Part shown: positions 1-6,961 of the stretch, piece after piece
Numbering within the stretch: position 1 is the stretch's first letter
Layout of the letters: the number at the start of each line of letters is the position of its first letter
Assembly (NCBI GenBank): GCA_002419215.1
Contig: DIFQ01000057.1
Coordinates: 1-17,144, forward strand
Direction of reading: 5' to 3'
Source: Syntrophaceae bacterium UBA5744
Lineage (GTDB): Bacteria; Desulfobacterota; Syntrophia; Syntrophales; UBA2192
Length of the DNA: 17,144 nucleotides
Notes under the pieces: generated by a model
Databases searched by the model: none
The model's input: only the letters and a program-made list of their open reading frames with translations
Told to the model about the DNA's origin: nothing
Program-made: the position numbers and the translations under genes

Positions 1-786
1 CTAAAAAGTCAGAAGAGCCATAATTTTGAATACATCGTAACTTTTTCCATTTCTGTATGTCCTTGTCCCTGTAGGCTTTACTGTTGAGCCGGGGCGATTG
101 AATTTGCCGAGATAACGCTGGACGGAATGACCGCGAGATGATAGCAGAGCGCCGGCGATCATCCTGCGCATCATGAAGGGCAGAGCAGAGGACACAATGA
201 AATCCGTAAAATCCAGGGCGTAATACTCCGTAGTCCCCAGATGCCTTCCATACATCCCGACCGGATCGCCCGTGGCGATATGGTTTACGACCGGGTAAGT
301 ATAAAGGGGATCGTACTTGTCTGCCATGGATCCCAGCGCGTCGAGGATACCCGGAGCGCCGAAGGTTACGGCGGGGCAGCCTTTCTGATCAATAGCCATG
401 TACTGTGCCAGTGCACCGCCAAGCGAGTGGCCAGTGAAGAGAATACGAGCTTGCTTATGCATTTTCTCAAGGAAACGAACAACCTCGATGTACAAGGCAT
501 GTGCGTTGCCTACTTGTATCGGTAATCGATCGTTGATGATTGCCCAGTCTGCCGAGAGGTCTCCCACATCGGTGAGGCGGGTTCCACCGAAGGCGATCAC
601 CACTTCCTCTGTTGCCTCGTTGTGAAAGACGTGGGCTTGGAAACCAGTAAACGGGTCGTCCAGATAACGTTGATGGATCGACAACGCGAGTCGTTTCCAA
701 GAGCCCGGAAGGTTTCGTTTGAGCACCCCCTCCGGCGCTTCATACGCAACGGCGCCGAAGAGCGCATACTCAGCCCTGGAAGGCAT
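1..786 (-). CDS. Class 3 lipase family protein (alpha/beta hydrolase)
   Basis: A 261-residue protein of the Lipase_3 (PF01764) type, predicted to hydrolyse ester bonds in glycerides or related lipids. The nucleophile elbow GHSLGG is at residues 119-124, so Ser121 is the likely catalytic serine. A TGDPV motif places Asp174, and the GHSVQRYL motif near the C-terminus places His218, giving a plausible Ser-Asp-His triad in the usual order. TFGAPG at 141-146 is also typical of the family. I see no signal peptide or lipobox, so it is cytoplasmic or exported by an unusual route. The start is supported by an AAGGAGGAGAG ribosome site that lies against the stop codon of the upstream WD40-like gene, a 9-base gap that implies translational coupling. 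The stop codon is the first three bases of the window, so what lies downstream is unseen. The substrate is unknown. Confidence 0.85.
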   Translation of the reverse strand: MPSRAEYALFGAVAYEAPEGVLKRNLPGSWKRLALSIHQRYLDDPFTGFQAHVFHNEATEEVVIAFGGTRLTDVGDLSADWAIINDRLPIQVGNAHALYIEVVRFLEKMHKQARILFTGHSLGGALAQYMAIDQKGCPAVTFGAPGILDALGSMADKYDPLYTYPVVNHIATGDPVGMYGRHLGTTEYYALDFTDFIVSSALPFMMRRMIAGALLSSRGHSVQRYLGKFNRPGSTVKPTGTRTYRNGKSYDVFKIMALLTF

Positions 787-795
787 CTCTCCTCC

Positions 796-1935
796 TTACG
801 GTGTCTTCTCCGTTGAGATAAGCTTCTTGAAATCCCATACCACGACGTAGCGGTAACACGCAGCAGCAAAGTATTTTCCCCCGGCATCGAAGCCCATCCA
901 GTTGCCTACGGGGAGGGGATGACCCTTGAGTTTTCTCACGATCCTCCCCGCCGACAGATCCCAGAGCAAGAGACCGTCATCACTGTGCACGGCAAGGTAC
1001 CGGCCATCGGGGCTGTATGATAGCAGCCTGTAATAGCCTTTCCCGGTTTCCAGGGCTTTGACCTCTTGGCCGGTGTGGCGGTCGAGAATTTTGAGCCTTT
1101 GTTCATAATCCGGCCTCATGGCAAGGTGTCGACCGTCGGGGCTGAGAACATAGACGCCGATCTCCCCAAACTGCTGTAACCGCTTGCCCGTTCGGACATC
1201 ATGAATGACGAACCCCTCGTCCTCGTAGCCCAGGTGCCGTCCGCCATCCAGAAACGTAAAATACCCATTTGCAGAGGTCGAAGGATGCATGGCACGGATC
1301 TTTTTACCGGTGTCGATGTCAAATAGTTGGACCCGATCCTTCCCGATAGGTTGCTGATTGAATCGCACTGCCAGCATGCGATTATCCGGGCTGAAGGAAA
1401 GAGCATCCGCATCATTCGTGATCATTTCCGATCCCATGGGTCCTGGAAGTTTGCGGAATAGCTTGCCGCTTTCCATATCCCATATATGAACAGATTCCTT
1501 GAGTTTCTCTTTAGGCAGGAACCCTCGGCCCACGGCAAGACGTCGACCGTCGGGGCTGAAGGCGACTGCTTTCACGCAGCCTGCGTCAGATGCTAATTTC
1601 CGAATAATTCTCTTCTCCGAGATGCTCGAGATCGCGACATCACGGATGTTGATTCCTCCCGTGGCAATGTATTGGCCCTCGGGCGAGATGGCCCCGACTT
1701 GAGCAAATTTGTCCTGCGGGATTATGGCGACGATGGGCTCGTCGGTCTTCCACTCGTAATAGGCCGACCGGGCCTTGTCGAGCCAGGAGGGGGGAACGTC
1801 CCGGACCTCGCCGGTTTCAGGTGGAGGAATTTCCTTTTCCTCGGGAGCGCTTGCGTAAACATAGAGCAGTGCAAAGGCCAGCACCGGGATGGCGACGGTT
1901 GCTATGGCCCATTTGGTTCTGCCGGTGAGTTTCAT
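796..1935 (-). CDS. Membrane-anchored WD40-like beta-propeller protein
   Basis: A 379-residue protein with one N-terminal hydrophobic segment (about residues 10-28) after a basic start (MKLTGRTK). That predicts an uncleaved anchor with the rest in the periplasm. The body is a WD40-type propeller: repeated 'SPDGR.LAV' strands (SPDGRRLAVG, SPDNRMLAVR, SPDGRHLAMR, SPDGRYLAVH) alternate with 'x-D-x-x-TGK' blades (HIWDMESGK, LFDIDTGKK, IHDVRTGKR, ILDRHTGQE, LLWDLSAGR). A 'LKGH' precedes the last blade, VVVWDF. I count about six or seven blades. Such propellers are protein-binding scaffolds with no catalytic role. It is the first gene of a two-gene unit with the lipase, so it may hold or regulate that enzyme; this is inference from the 9-base gap. 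Its ribosome site, AGAGG just before ATG, is modest. Confidence 0.8.
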   Translation of the reverse strand: MKLTGRTKWAIATVAIPVLAFALLYVYASAPEEKEIPPPETGEVRDVPPSWLDKARSAYYEWKTDEPIVAIIPQDKFAQVGAISPEGQYIATGGINIRDVAISSISEKRIIRKLASDAGCVKAVAFSPDGRRLAVGRGFLPKEKLKESVHIWDMESGKLFRKLPGPMGSEMITNDADALSFSPDNRMLAVRFNQQPIGKDRVQLFDIDTGKKIRAMHPSTSANGYFTFLDGGRHLGYEDEGFVIHDVRTGKRLQQFGEIGVYVLSPDGRHLAMRPDYEQRLKILDRHTGQEVKALETGKGYYRLLSYSPDGRYLAVHSDDGLLLWDLSAGRIVRKLKGHPLPVGNWMGFDAGGKYFAAACYRYVVVWDFKKLISTEKTP

Positions 1936-2127
1936 GGAAACCTCTTGGTTTTCCTGATGAATCGAGGAACCCCTCCCCTGTAGGGCTTATAGGCACAGCA
2001 CCGGGAAAAGGAAAGTATGATTTCAGCGGCGTGAAAGTAGTAGGGGAACCTACGAAAAAAGTATGAGCCTGAAAGAAGTGGCATGAGTGACAAAAGAGTC
2101 AAAGTGAGATTGTAACAGGGGAATAGA

Positions 2128-2161
2128 AAAAGGCCGTCCTTTCAGTAGAGGACGGCCTTTT
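2128..2161 (-). terminator. Intrinsic terminator with GGCCGTCC/GGACGGCC stem
   Basis: Perfect 12-base arms (AAAAGGCCGTCC at 2128-2139, GGACGGCCTTTT at 2150-2161) enclose a 10-base loop. Read on the minus strand the hairpin follows the 56-residue gene and runs into a T tract. It can also act on the plus strand. The same stem core recurs at 7402-7438 and 12466-12494. Confidence 0.85.
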
Positions 2162-2208
2162 CATTCAGTCCGCGTTTTTGATGGTTCATGCACCCATTCG
2201 GGTCAAGG

Positions 2209-2379
2209 CTATGCCTGGTCGTGATGGATCATCTCGGCCAAGGCATTCCGTTTCGTCTTGCCGTTGAGGTATTCCTTGAGTTCCGGCAACATGATGAGGG
2301 TCAGCTCTTCCCCGTAAATCCCTTTTGATATCTCTGCCAATGCTCTTTTTTCCTGCTCTGTCAATGTCTTGATTTCCAT
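2209..2379 (-). CDS. Small hypothetical protein, 56 residues
   Basis: A short gene beginning MEIKTLTEQEKRALAEI and ending IHHDQA. An excellent ribosome site, AAGGAGG, sits 7 bases before ATG and decides the start. The protein is charged, soluble and probably helical; I see no signal peptide, membrane segment or metal motif. I do not recognise the family. The strong start signal and the terminator 48 bases after the stop make a self-contained single-gene unit, which is why I call it real despite its size. It might be a small regulatory or antitoxin-like protein, but nothing in the sequence shows this. Confidence 0.65.
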   Translation of the reverse strand: MEIKTLTEQEKRALAEISKGIYGEELTLIMLPELKEYLNGKTKRNALAEMIHHDQA

Positions 2380-2447
2380 GAGCCGACCTCCTTGATTTAT
2401 TTGCCGTTTTTGAAGTTGCCTTTCGTACTCATTTCAAACCTTACGTT

Positions 2448-2735
2448 CTAAATACCTGGCCCCTTGGTAAGAGGTATTTTAATCTTCATGGAGCGCCAGA
2501 CGGAAATAGATTTGTCATTAAAGCAAAAGAAATGCCAGTTGTTCATGCCGTCGGGATTTGCGGCCAAGAGCATCCATTCATTCAACTTATGGGGAAACCA
2601 GGCCGACTCCGCCCCATGCCGGATCGCGACTTTTTCGTCGTGCACGCGACCCCCGCCTTTCTCATTTACAGGGGTGAATGAGACAACCAAAAGTATTTTC
2701 GGGTGATTATGAAGCCGACATTCCAGACGGGGCAA
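2448..2735 (-). CDS. Doubtful open frame, possible gene remnant
   Basis: A 95-codon open frame with a TTG start and no clear ribosome site. The C-terminal two thirds look protein-like, with four tryptophans and phrases such as HKLNEWMLLAANPDG and SVWRSMKIKIPL, while the N-terminus does not. I recognise no family. The stop codon falls in a small inverted repeat (AAATACCT at 2450-2457, AGGTATTT at 2472-2479). This could be the tail of a decayed gene, a real small gene with an unusual start, or chance. The opposite-strand frame over the same bases looks less like protein. Confidence 0.2.
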   Translation of the reverse strand: MPRLECRLHNHPKILLVVSFTPVNEKGGGRVHDEKVAIRHGAESAWFPHKLNEWMLLAANPDGMNNWHFFCFNDKSISVWRSMKIKIPLTKGPGI

Positions 2736-3022
2736 AGGACATAAAGGTCATGCGGGAGAAGAGGCGAGGGGAGAGGGCTGAAGGAGAAGACCGCCAGCCA
2801 CAAAACAAGACCGCGTCTCGGCAGCGACCCGAAGAAGCGCGTCGCGTGCCGGGTGTAGCGTGTAGAGCTGCCGTCGGGCAGACAAAGCAAGTGCGTGTGT
2901 GAAGCGAAAGAAGTGCCTCGGGCTCCGGGTAAAGTCTGTGCCTAATAAACGAATCAAACTCGGGGGGCGGCCTTCGAGTCTCCGTGCCGGTCCTGAAAAG
3001 CAGCCATTCTCCGAACGGTGCC
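2736..3022. other. Gene-poor intergenic stretch
   Basis: I find no frame here with a good start and a plausible product. The base content is purine-rich near 2755-2790 (GAGAAGAGGCGAGGGGAGAG) and otherwise unremarkable. The overlapping open frames on both strands are arginine- and proline-rich, as expected of chance frames in GC-rich DNA. Confidence 0.5.
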
Positions 3023-3051
3023 CCCCTTCGGCCGCTCGCCGGCCGAAGGGG
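3023..3051 (-). terminator. Strong hairpin after the RsbRD-N gene
   Basis: CCCCTTCGGCCG (3023-3034) and CGGCCGAAGGGG (3040-3051) form a perfect 12-bp stem with a 5-base loop, 43 bases beyond the stop codon of the gene that ends at 3095. There is no U run on the minus-strand side, so it may be a processing or RNA-stability hairpin rather than a classical terminator. Confidence 0.5.
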
Positions 3052-3094
3052 CCTTTCGTTGCACACCTCACGGGCGCTGCGGATCCCCCTTGTG

Positions 3095-3613
3095 CTACTT
3101 CGACTTCTCGCCGCCAAACAGCGAGAGAAAGGGGCTCTTGATCTTCAGGGCCTTGCACTTCTCTTCGACTTCCTTCCGGATCAGATCGTTGTACCGGTCG
3201 ATGATCACGAACTCGGCGTAGTCGAACATGAGGATCATGCGGCTCTGGCTTTCCAGGGCGTGGCGCTGGTCGACAGCCGTTTCGAAGACGGCCTGGTACT
3301 CGGCATACAGCCACATGTGGCGCCTCATCAGGATCAGCGCGTAGATGACCTGGGGCAGGGGGATGTGGTCCCTGTAGCAGGCATCGGCGTACTTGGAAAA
3401 CAGGGTGAAAGCGTCCTCGAAGGGCTTTTCCGTTGCGAAGAGCTTCCGGAAGTTGTCATAGAAGCTCAACGCCTGCTCCATGGCCTTTTCTTCCGACATC
3501 GTGTGATATGCCGGCGTCTTGGGGTTGATCTTTATATTCTTGTACCATTGTTGGGCAATGGTCTTGGCATTCTGCTCGACAACCTCGATGAGTTTTGATG
3601 CATGTGGTCTCAT
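3095..3613 (-). CDS. RsbRD N-terminal-type sensor domain protein
   Basis: A 172-residue, all-helical, soluble protein beginning MRPHASKLIEVVEQNAKTIA. The pattern of a leading helix (LIEVVEQNAKTIAQQWY), the central LSFYDNFRKLF and a long helix with LPQVIYALILMRRHMW resembles the RsbRD N-terminal domain (PF14361). That domain is the sensory module of RsbR-type stressosome proteins and of some histidine kinases. Normally it is fused to a STAS or kinase domain; here the frame stops after a short basic tail (LFGGEKSK), so no output domain is present. The start is fixed by AAGGAGG 7 bases before ATG. It lies 72 bases after the triple-PAS gene on the same strand and is probably cotranscribed. Its likely role is ligand or partner sensing through protein contacts. 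The family call is from pattern recognition, not alignment. Confidence 0.6.
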   Translation of the reverse strand: MRPHASKLIEVVEQNAKTIAQQWYKNIKINPKTPAYHTMSEEKAMEQALSFYDNFRKLFATEKPFEDAFTLFSKYADACYRDHIPLPQVIYALILMRRHMWLYAEYQAVFETAVDQRHALESQSRMILMFDYAEFVIIDRYNDLIRKEVEEKCKALKIKSPFLSLFGGEKSK

Positions 3614-3666
3614 GGCCTGACCTCCTTCCTTTCAGCCATAGTGGGGATCCCGGTCAACGGATCTGC

Positions 3667-3683
3667 GGGCCTGCGGCAGGCCC
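3667..3683 (-). other. Compact inverted repeat between the PAS and RsbRD-N genes
   Basis: GGGCCTGC and GCAGGCCC separated by one base, directly beyond the PAS gene stop. No U run follows, so I read it as an intra-operon RNA hairpin that could protect the upstream mRNA rather than a full terminator. Confidence 0.35.
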
Positions 3684-3685
3684 CT

Positions 3686-5092
3686 CTAGGACGACTTGCC
3701 GCTCTTGCGGTCCGTGCTTTTCTTCAGAGCGATCTCGGCCAGCTTCTGCTGCGTGATGTCTTCGAGTGTCTCGACGGCTCCGACGAGCTCCCCTCGTGAA
3801 TCCCGGATGACGGCGGCCGTGAAACGCAGCCAGCGCCCGCTTTTCCCCAGGTCGGGGAAGAAATCCGTCGCCTCGTAGGCCTCCTCGATGAGATCGGATT
3901 TCTGGTATTTTCCCGAGTACCACCTGGGAACCTTGTCCGCAGAGCGGTCCACGAGGAGGTCGGCCATGCAGGGCCTCTCCTTCCCGTAGAAGGCTCTCCA
4001 CTGCTGGTTGGTCCCGACCATGTCCTTGGCCTTCAGGTTGGTCAGTTTCTCCAGGGCCCTGTTCCAGTAGATGATTTTGTGGTCCTTGCCGATGACGAAG
4101 GCGGGGATTGAGAAGCCCTGGACGATGCTATGAAGCTTCCTCTCGTTGTCGATGACCTTCTGTTCCGTCTCCTTGCGTTCGGTGATGTCTTCCAGGGTCT
4201 CGATTGCGCCGACCAGAGCCCCCCGGGAGCTTCGGATGGGCGAGACGGTGAAGCGCAGCCATCGGCCGCCCACACCCAGGTCGGGGAAGAAGCCTTCCGC
4301 TTCGTACGTGTCCTCCAGGAGCTTCGATTTGGCCACTCCGCCGTACCATTCCGGGATGGTCTCCAGGGTCTGATCGACGAGCAGATCCGACAGGCAGGGC
4401 CGCTCCTTGGCATAGAAGGCCTGCCAGTGCCGGTTGGTGCCGATCATTTCCTCGCCCGGAAGCCGGCTCAGTTTTTCGAGGGCCCGGTTCCAGAAAATCA
4501 CCTTGTGGTCCAGACCGATCACAAAAGTCGGGATGGGCGAGCCTTCGATGACGCTGAAGAGCTGCTGCTCGCTTTCCCGCTGCGTCAATTCCGCTATCTT
4601 GCGATCCGTGATGTCTTCCAGCGTTTCGATTGCGCCGATGAGCTCTCCGCGCGAATCCCGGATCGCCGCGCCCGTGAAGCGCAGCCAGACCCCTTTCTCG
4701 CCCAGGGCGGGGAAGAAATCGGTGGCTTCGAACGCTTCATCCAGGAGATCCGATTTGCTGTATTTGCCCTCGTACCATTTCGGAACCCGGTCCGCCGCCC
4801 CGTCGACCAGGAGGTCGGCCATGCAGGGCCTGGGCTCGGCGTAGAAAGCCCTCCACTGCTGATTGGTCCCAACCACCTTGCTCATCGGGATCTTGCTCAA
4901 CTGCTCGAGGGCCCGGTTCCAGTAGAGGATCTTGTGGTCCTTGCCGATGACGAAGGCCGGAATGGAAAAGCCCTGGATGATGCTGTGCAGCAGATAAGCG
5001 GAATCGCGGGGCTCGTCCGAGCTTCCCCGCTTTCCCTTTGAGGCTTTGCCGCTTCCGCCGGCGTCCATTTTTTTTACAGTTTTCCTTTTCAT
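3686..5092 (-). CDS. Triple PAS-domain protein without an output domain
   Basis: A 468-residue soluble protein with three tandem PAS domains at about residues 32-165, 175-305 and 318-449, a repeat spacing of about 142 residues. Each has the core 'IPxFVIGxDHKxxxWNRAL', a conserved 'RPC(M/L)(A/S)DLLVD' segment with one cysteine (Cys90, Cys233, Cys375), a 'WLRFT' strand and the closing 'G(A/S)(I/V)ETLEDIT' typical of PAS/PAC modules. Units 1 and 3 are the closest pair, which suggests internal duplication. There is no kinase, GGDEF, EAL, HTH or receiver domain: the frame ends in a lysine/serine-rich tail. The start MKRKTVKKMD is set by AAAGGAGGG upstream of ATG; the frame stays open 237 bases further up without a ribosome site. 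It probably senses small ligands or redox state and signals by binding partners, perhaps the adjacent RsbRD-N protein. Confidence 0.85.
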   Translation of the reverse strand: MKRKTVKKMDAGGSGKASKGKRGSSDEPRDSAYLLHSIIQGFSIPAFVIGKDHKILYWNRALEQLSKIPMSKVVGTNQQWRAFYAEPRPCMADLLVDGAADRVPKWYEGKYSKSDLLDEAFEATDFFPALGEKGVWLRFTGAAIRDSRGELIGAIETLEDITDRKIAELTQRESEQQLFSVIEGSPIPTFVIGLDHKVIFWNRALEKLSRLPGEEMIGTNRHWQAFYAKERPCLSDLLVDQTLETIPEWYGGVAKSKLLEDTYEAEGFFPDLGVGGRWLRFTVSPIRSSRGALVGAIETLEDITERKETEQKVIDNERKLHSIVQGFSIPAFVIGKDHKIIYWNRALEKLTNLKAKDMVGTNQQWRAFYGKERPCMADLLVDRSADKVPRWYSGKYQKSDLIEEAYEATDFFPDLGKSGRWLRFTAAVIRDSRGELVGAVETLEDITQQKLAEIALKKSTDRKSGKSS

Positions 5093-5357
5093 AAAAAGCC
5101 CTCCTTTCTGAAAAGCCGCCTGATCTGCCACGAGTCCGGATTCGATCCGGATATCCTGCGTTGACTGCCTCGCCCCGGCATGGCGGCCCGCCTTGATCTG
5201 ACCGCCTGCGACAGGCGCCGGTTTCGTGCCGGCTGAGCCGTCGCTGCCGATGCCTTTCCCTGGTTCGAGACGATGCTGCTGCGGAAAGGAGCTCTCCAGG
5301 GGAATTCTTTGCAGACAGGATGCTCCCATTTCCGCAGAAAATCAATACTAGTAGATA

Positions 5358-5385
5358 ATTAGGATAATATTAGGTAATACCTAAT
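5358..5385. promoter_or_regulatory. ATTAGG/CCTAAT operator-like array
   Basis: ATTAGG at 5358-5363 and again at 5369-5374 (11 bases apart), then CCTAAT at 5380-5385. The last two form a perfect 17-base palindrome, ATTAGGTAATACCTAAT. The array sits in an AT-rich island about 270 bases upstream of the triple-PAS start. One helical turn between the direct copies fits protein binding on one face of DNA. The half-sites resemble those of DtxR/IdeR-type boxes, but the spacing is shorter. Confidence 0.5.
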
Positions 5386-5394
5386 AGTGAATCC

Positions 5395-5545
5395 AGTGTC
5401 TGAGTGATGAAGAAGTGCAGGAGTGTCTGAGTGGGTGACAAGTAGGGACTGGGGAGGCCGGGAAAAGCCGCCAGCCAACAGCCAACAGTCGACAGTGAAG
5501 AAGTGAAAGAGGTGAGGGAAGTGATGAAGAAGTGAGGGAGTGCGT
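5395..5545. repeat. G/A-rich low-complexity intergenic repeats
   Basis: Short degenerate repeats: AGTGTCTGAGTG occurs at 5395-5406 and 5422-5433, and GTGATGAAGAAGTG at 5404-5417 and 5521-5534, within a tract of GTGA/GAAG motifs. It holds no gene that I can support. Such tracts are familiar spacer DNA in some deltaproteobacterial genomes. Confidence 0.55.
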
Positions 5546-5626
5546 CAGTTGAAGAGGGCTTCGGGCATCTGGACCCTGGAATCGGGAAGAGAAGGCCTCA
5601 AGAAAAAATACAAGAATATCAACGGT

Positions 5627-5953
5627 CTAGCTGTTGAAGCTCGTGACGTCGAAATAGTACCTCAACCGGGCGCCCTCGCTGGTTTTGATGATCCAGATCT
5701 CATATTTACGGTCGTTGGCATGCCGGATTTCCTGCGACTCGATGAACCAGTCATGGCTTCGCAGACCATGCAGGCTCGAGAGGTAGGCATATTCGGCGGG
5801 CAGCCCCTTCCTCCAGTTCCGGGCATTGATCACGACGGCGTGCTTCATGTCAATGCCGTCGCCGCCCGACCAGGGCTGGCTGCACTCTTTCGCCACCGCG
5901 TTGTTGAAGCCGCCGCGAGGCTTATTTTGCCGGAAGCTATCCAGAAATCTCAT
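5627..5953 (-). CDS. Hypothetical protein, 108 residues
   Basis: The frame reads MRFLDSFRQNKPRGGFNN at the N-terminus and RLRYYFDVTSFNS at the C-terminus. The start at 5953 is preferred because GGGAG lies about 9 bases upstream; another in-frame ATG at 5962 overlaps that site, and the frame stays open to 6061. The protein is soluble and rich in aromatic residues (several Trp and Tyr), with alternating strands towards the C-terminus (KYEIWIIKTSEG, LRYYFDV) that suggest a small alpha/beta domain. I do not recognise the family. It is divergent from the secreted repeat protein at 6217 and is somewhat lower in GC than its neighbours. No operon partner is evident. Confidence 0.6.
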   Translation of the reverse strand: MRFLDSFRQNKPRGGFNNAVAKECSQPWSGGDGIDMKHAVVINARNWRKGLPAEYAYLSSLHGLRSHDWFIESQEIRHANDRKYEIWIIKTSEGARLRYYFDVTSFNS

Positions 5954-6216
5954 GACATGCATCTCCCAATAGACTTGTCGGATAGACGTGCAATACACAT
6001 GCCTTTTTTTGGAAAAGCGGCAGGTCCCGGCGATCCGTTGAGCCAACCCCTCGTAAATCAATCATAAAATGAAAGGGATTGGGGGTGAGGTCGATATCCT
6101 GCCCGGTACACTCAACTGAAAAACCGGCAATTCGGGGGCAGAGTATCCCCATTTTTTTGACGCTGGTCGAGGCGGTCTTCCTTTACAAAGGGGATGCAGG
6201 GGACCATACTAAAAAA

Positions 6217-6627
6217 ATGAAACGAAGCGATTTTCACAGGAGCACCGCCCTGACACTGGCTCTGCTCTTTCTTGCGGGCGGGGCTGCCGCCCAGGTGGGG
6301 CAAGCCCCCGGGGATCTTCCCCCGAAGCCTCCGCCAGGGATATTACAGTCCCCGCCTTCGACGATACCGCAAAAGCCCAAGCCGGAGGTGTATAAGCCTG
6401 CCCCCGCGCCGGTGCCGGCCGTCCCATCCCGTCCCGAGTCTCGCGGTGCCGTGAACCCGAAGACGGGTCAGTTCTATCCCTCCCAGGGCCACGGGGTCTT
6501 CAACCCGCACACCGGGGAATTCTACCCCCGCAGCGGAAGCGGCTACATCAACCCGCGAACGGGTGAGTTCTACCCCGGGATCGATCGGGGAGGTGCCCCC
6601 GGGAGTTCCGCACCCGCCCGACCCTGA
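6217..6627 (+). CDS. Secreted proline-rich protein with NPxTGxFYP repeats
   Basis: A 136-residue protein. Residues 1-25 form a signal peptide (basic MKRSDFHR, hydrophobic ALTLALLFLAGG, cleavage near AAA-Q). Residues 26-76 are a Pro/Lys-rich linker (PPKPPPG, PKPEVYKPAPAPVP). From 78 to 121 come three tandem 16-residue units with the core NPxTGxFYP: NPKTGQFYP, NPHTGEFYP and NPRTGEFYP, joined by short Gly/Ser spacers. A Gly/Pro tail closes it. The repeat looks like a small beta-turn motif suited to the cell surface or to binding wall polymers, but no function is known to me. The start is chosen because the signal peptide begins there; the upstream frame to 6079 is not protein-like. The ribosome site is weak (GCAGGGGACC). 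Confidence 0.75.
   Translation: MKRSDFHRSTALTLALLFLAGGAAAQVGQAPGDLPPKPPPGILQSPPSTIPQKPKPEVYKPAPAPVPAVPSRPESRGAVNPKTGQFYPSQGHGVFNPHTGEFYPRSGSGYINPRTGEFYPGIDRGGAPGSSAPARP
6448..6579 (+). repeat. Three tandem 48-base coding repeats (last one partial)
   Basis: Each unit encodes 16 residues around NPxTGxFYP. The copies differ at the DNA level mostly at third positions, so the amino-acid repeat has been kept while the DNA drifted, which argues for selection on the protein. Confidence 0.7.
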
Positions 6628-6662
6628 GCAGCCGGTGCGGGGTTTCCGGCTGCCGGGCTTTT
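6628..6662 (+). terminator. Probable terminator of the secreted repeat protein gene
   Basis: GCAGCCGG (6628-6635) and CCGGCTGC (6646-6653) form a perfect 8-bp stem starting right after the stop codon, followed by CGGGCTTTT. The T tract is short and separated from the stem by five bases. Confidence 0.4.
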
Positions 6663-6717
6663 CGCCGCCGGCAGGATCTGTGAGTCTGCCCGCCCTCGCT
6701 CACGCCGGAGATACCCG

Positions 6718-6746
6718 TTGACATCCGGGCGATTTTCCCATATCAA
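6718..6746 (+). promoter_or_regulatory. Sigma-70-type promoter for the ACT-domain gene
   Basis: A perfect -35 box TTGACA at 6718-6723, a 17-base spacer and TATCAA at 6741-6746 (4 of 6 matches to TATAAT). Transcription would begin near 6753, leaving a leader of about 210 bases before the start codon. I recognise no riboswitch in that leader. Confidence 0.5.
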
Positions 6747-6961
6747 TTTCATAGATCCTTTTCGACCCTGCCGCGGCTGTTCATCCCGTTCTCGTTGCGC
6801 TTCCTGAGACGCCGCGTTGATCCTCTGGTTGCCTGCTGTCAAACGATCCGGTTTGCTGCTGTGAACCGGGGACTTATTCTTTGGTCAGAAGCGGCCTGTC
6901 CGAAGTATCCTGAAACACCATCAAGCGGGTGCGGTCCGCCCCTATCCAAGGAGGTGCTGAA

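Noticed and set aside
2450..2479. An 8-base inverted repeat as a transposon end
   Set aside because: No matching second end or target duplication is seen, and no transposase is nearby.
2748..3314. A 188-codon minus-strand frame overlapping the RsbRD-N gene
   Set aside because: It overlaps a better gene in another frame and reads through the strong hairpin at 3023-3051; its composition is Arg/Pro-rich.
4130..5041. A 303-codon plus-strand frame opposite the triple-PAS gene
   Set aside because: It is a shadow of the PAS repeats; its own apparent repeats simply mirror them. There is no ribosome site.
5093..5329. An N-terminal extension of the triple-PAS protein by 79 residues
   Set aside because: The frame is open, but there is no ribosome site at 5329, the sequence is not protein-like, and AAAGGAGGG precedes the inner ATG at 5092.
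6134..6158. GGGG...CCCC followed by seven T as a terminator
   Set aside because: The stem is only four or five pairs, and it lies between divergent genes where no plus-strand transcript is expected to end.
6753..6961. A riboswitch in the leader of the ACT-domain gene
   Set aside because: I find no conserved core of a known amino-acid-responsive riboswitch (such as glycine or lysine) and no terminator in the leader.
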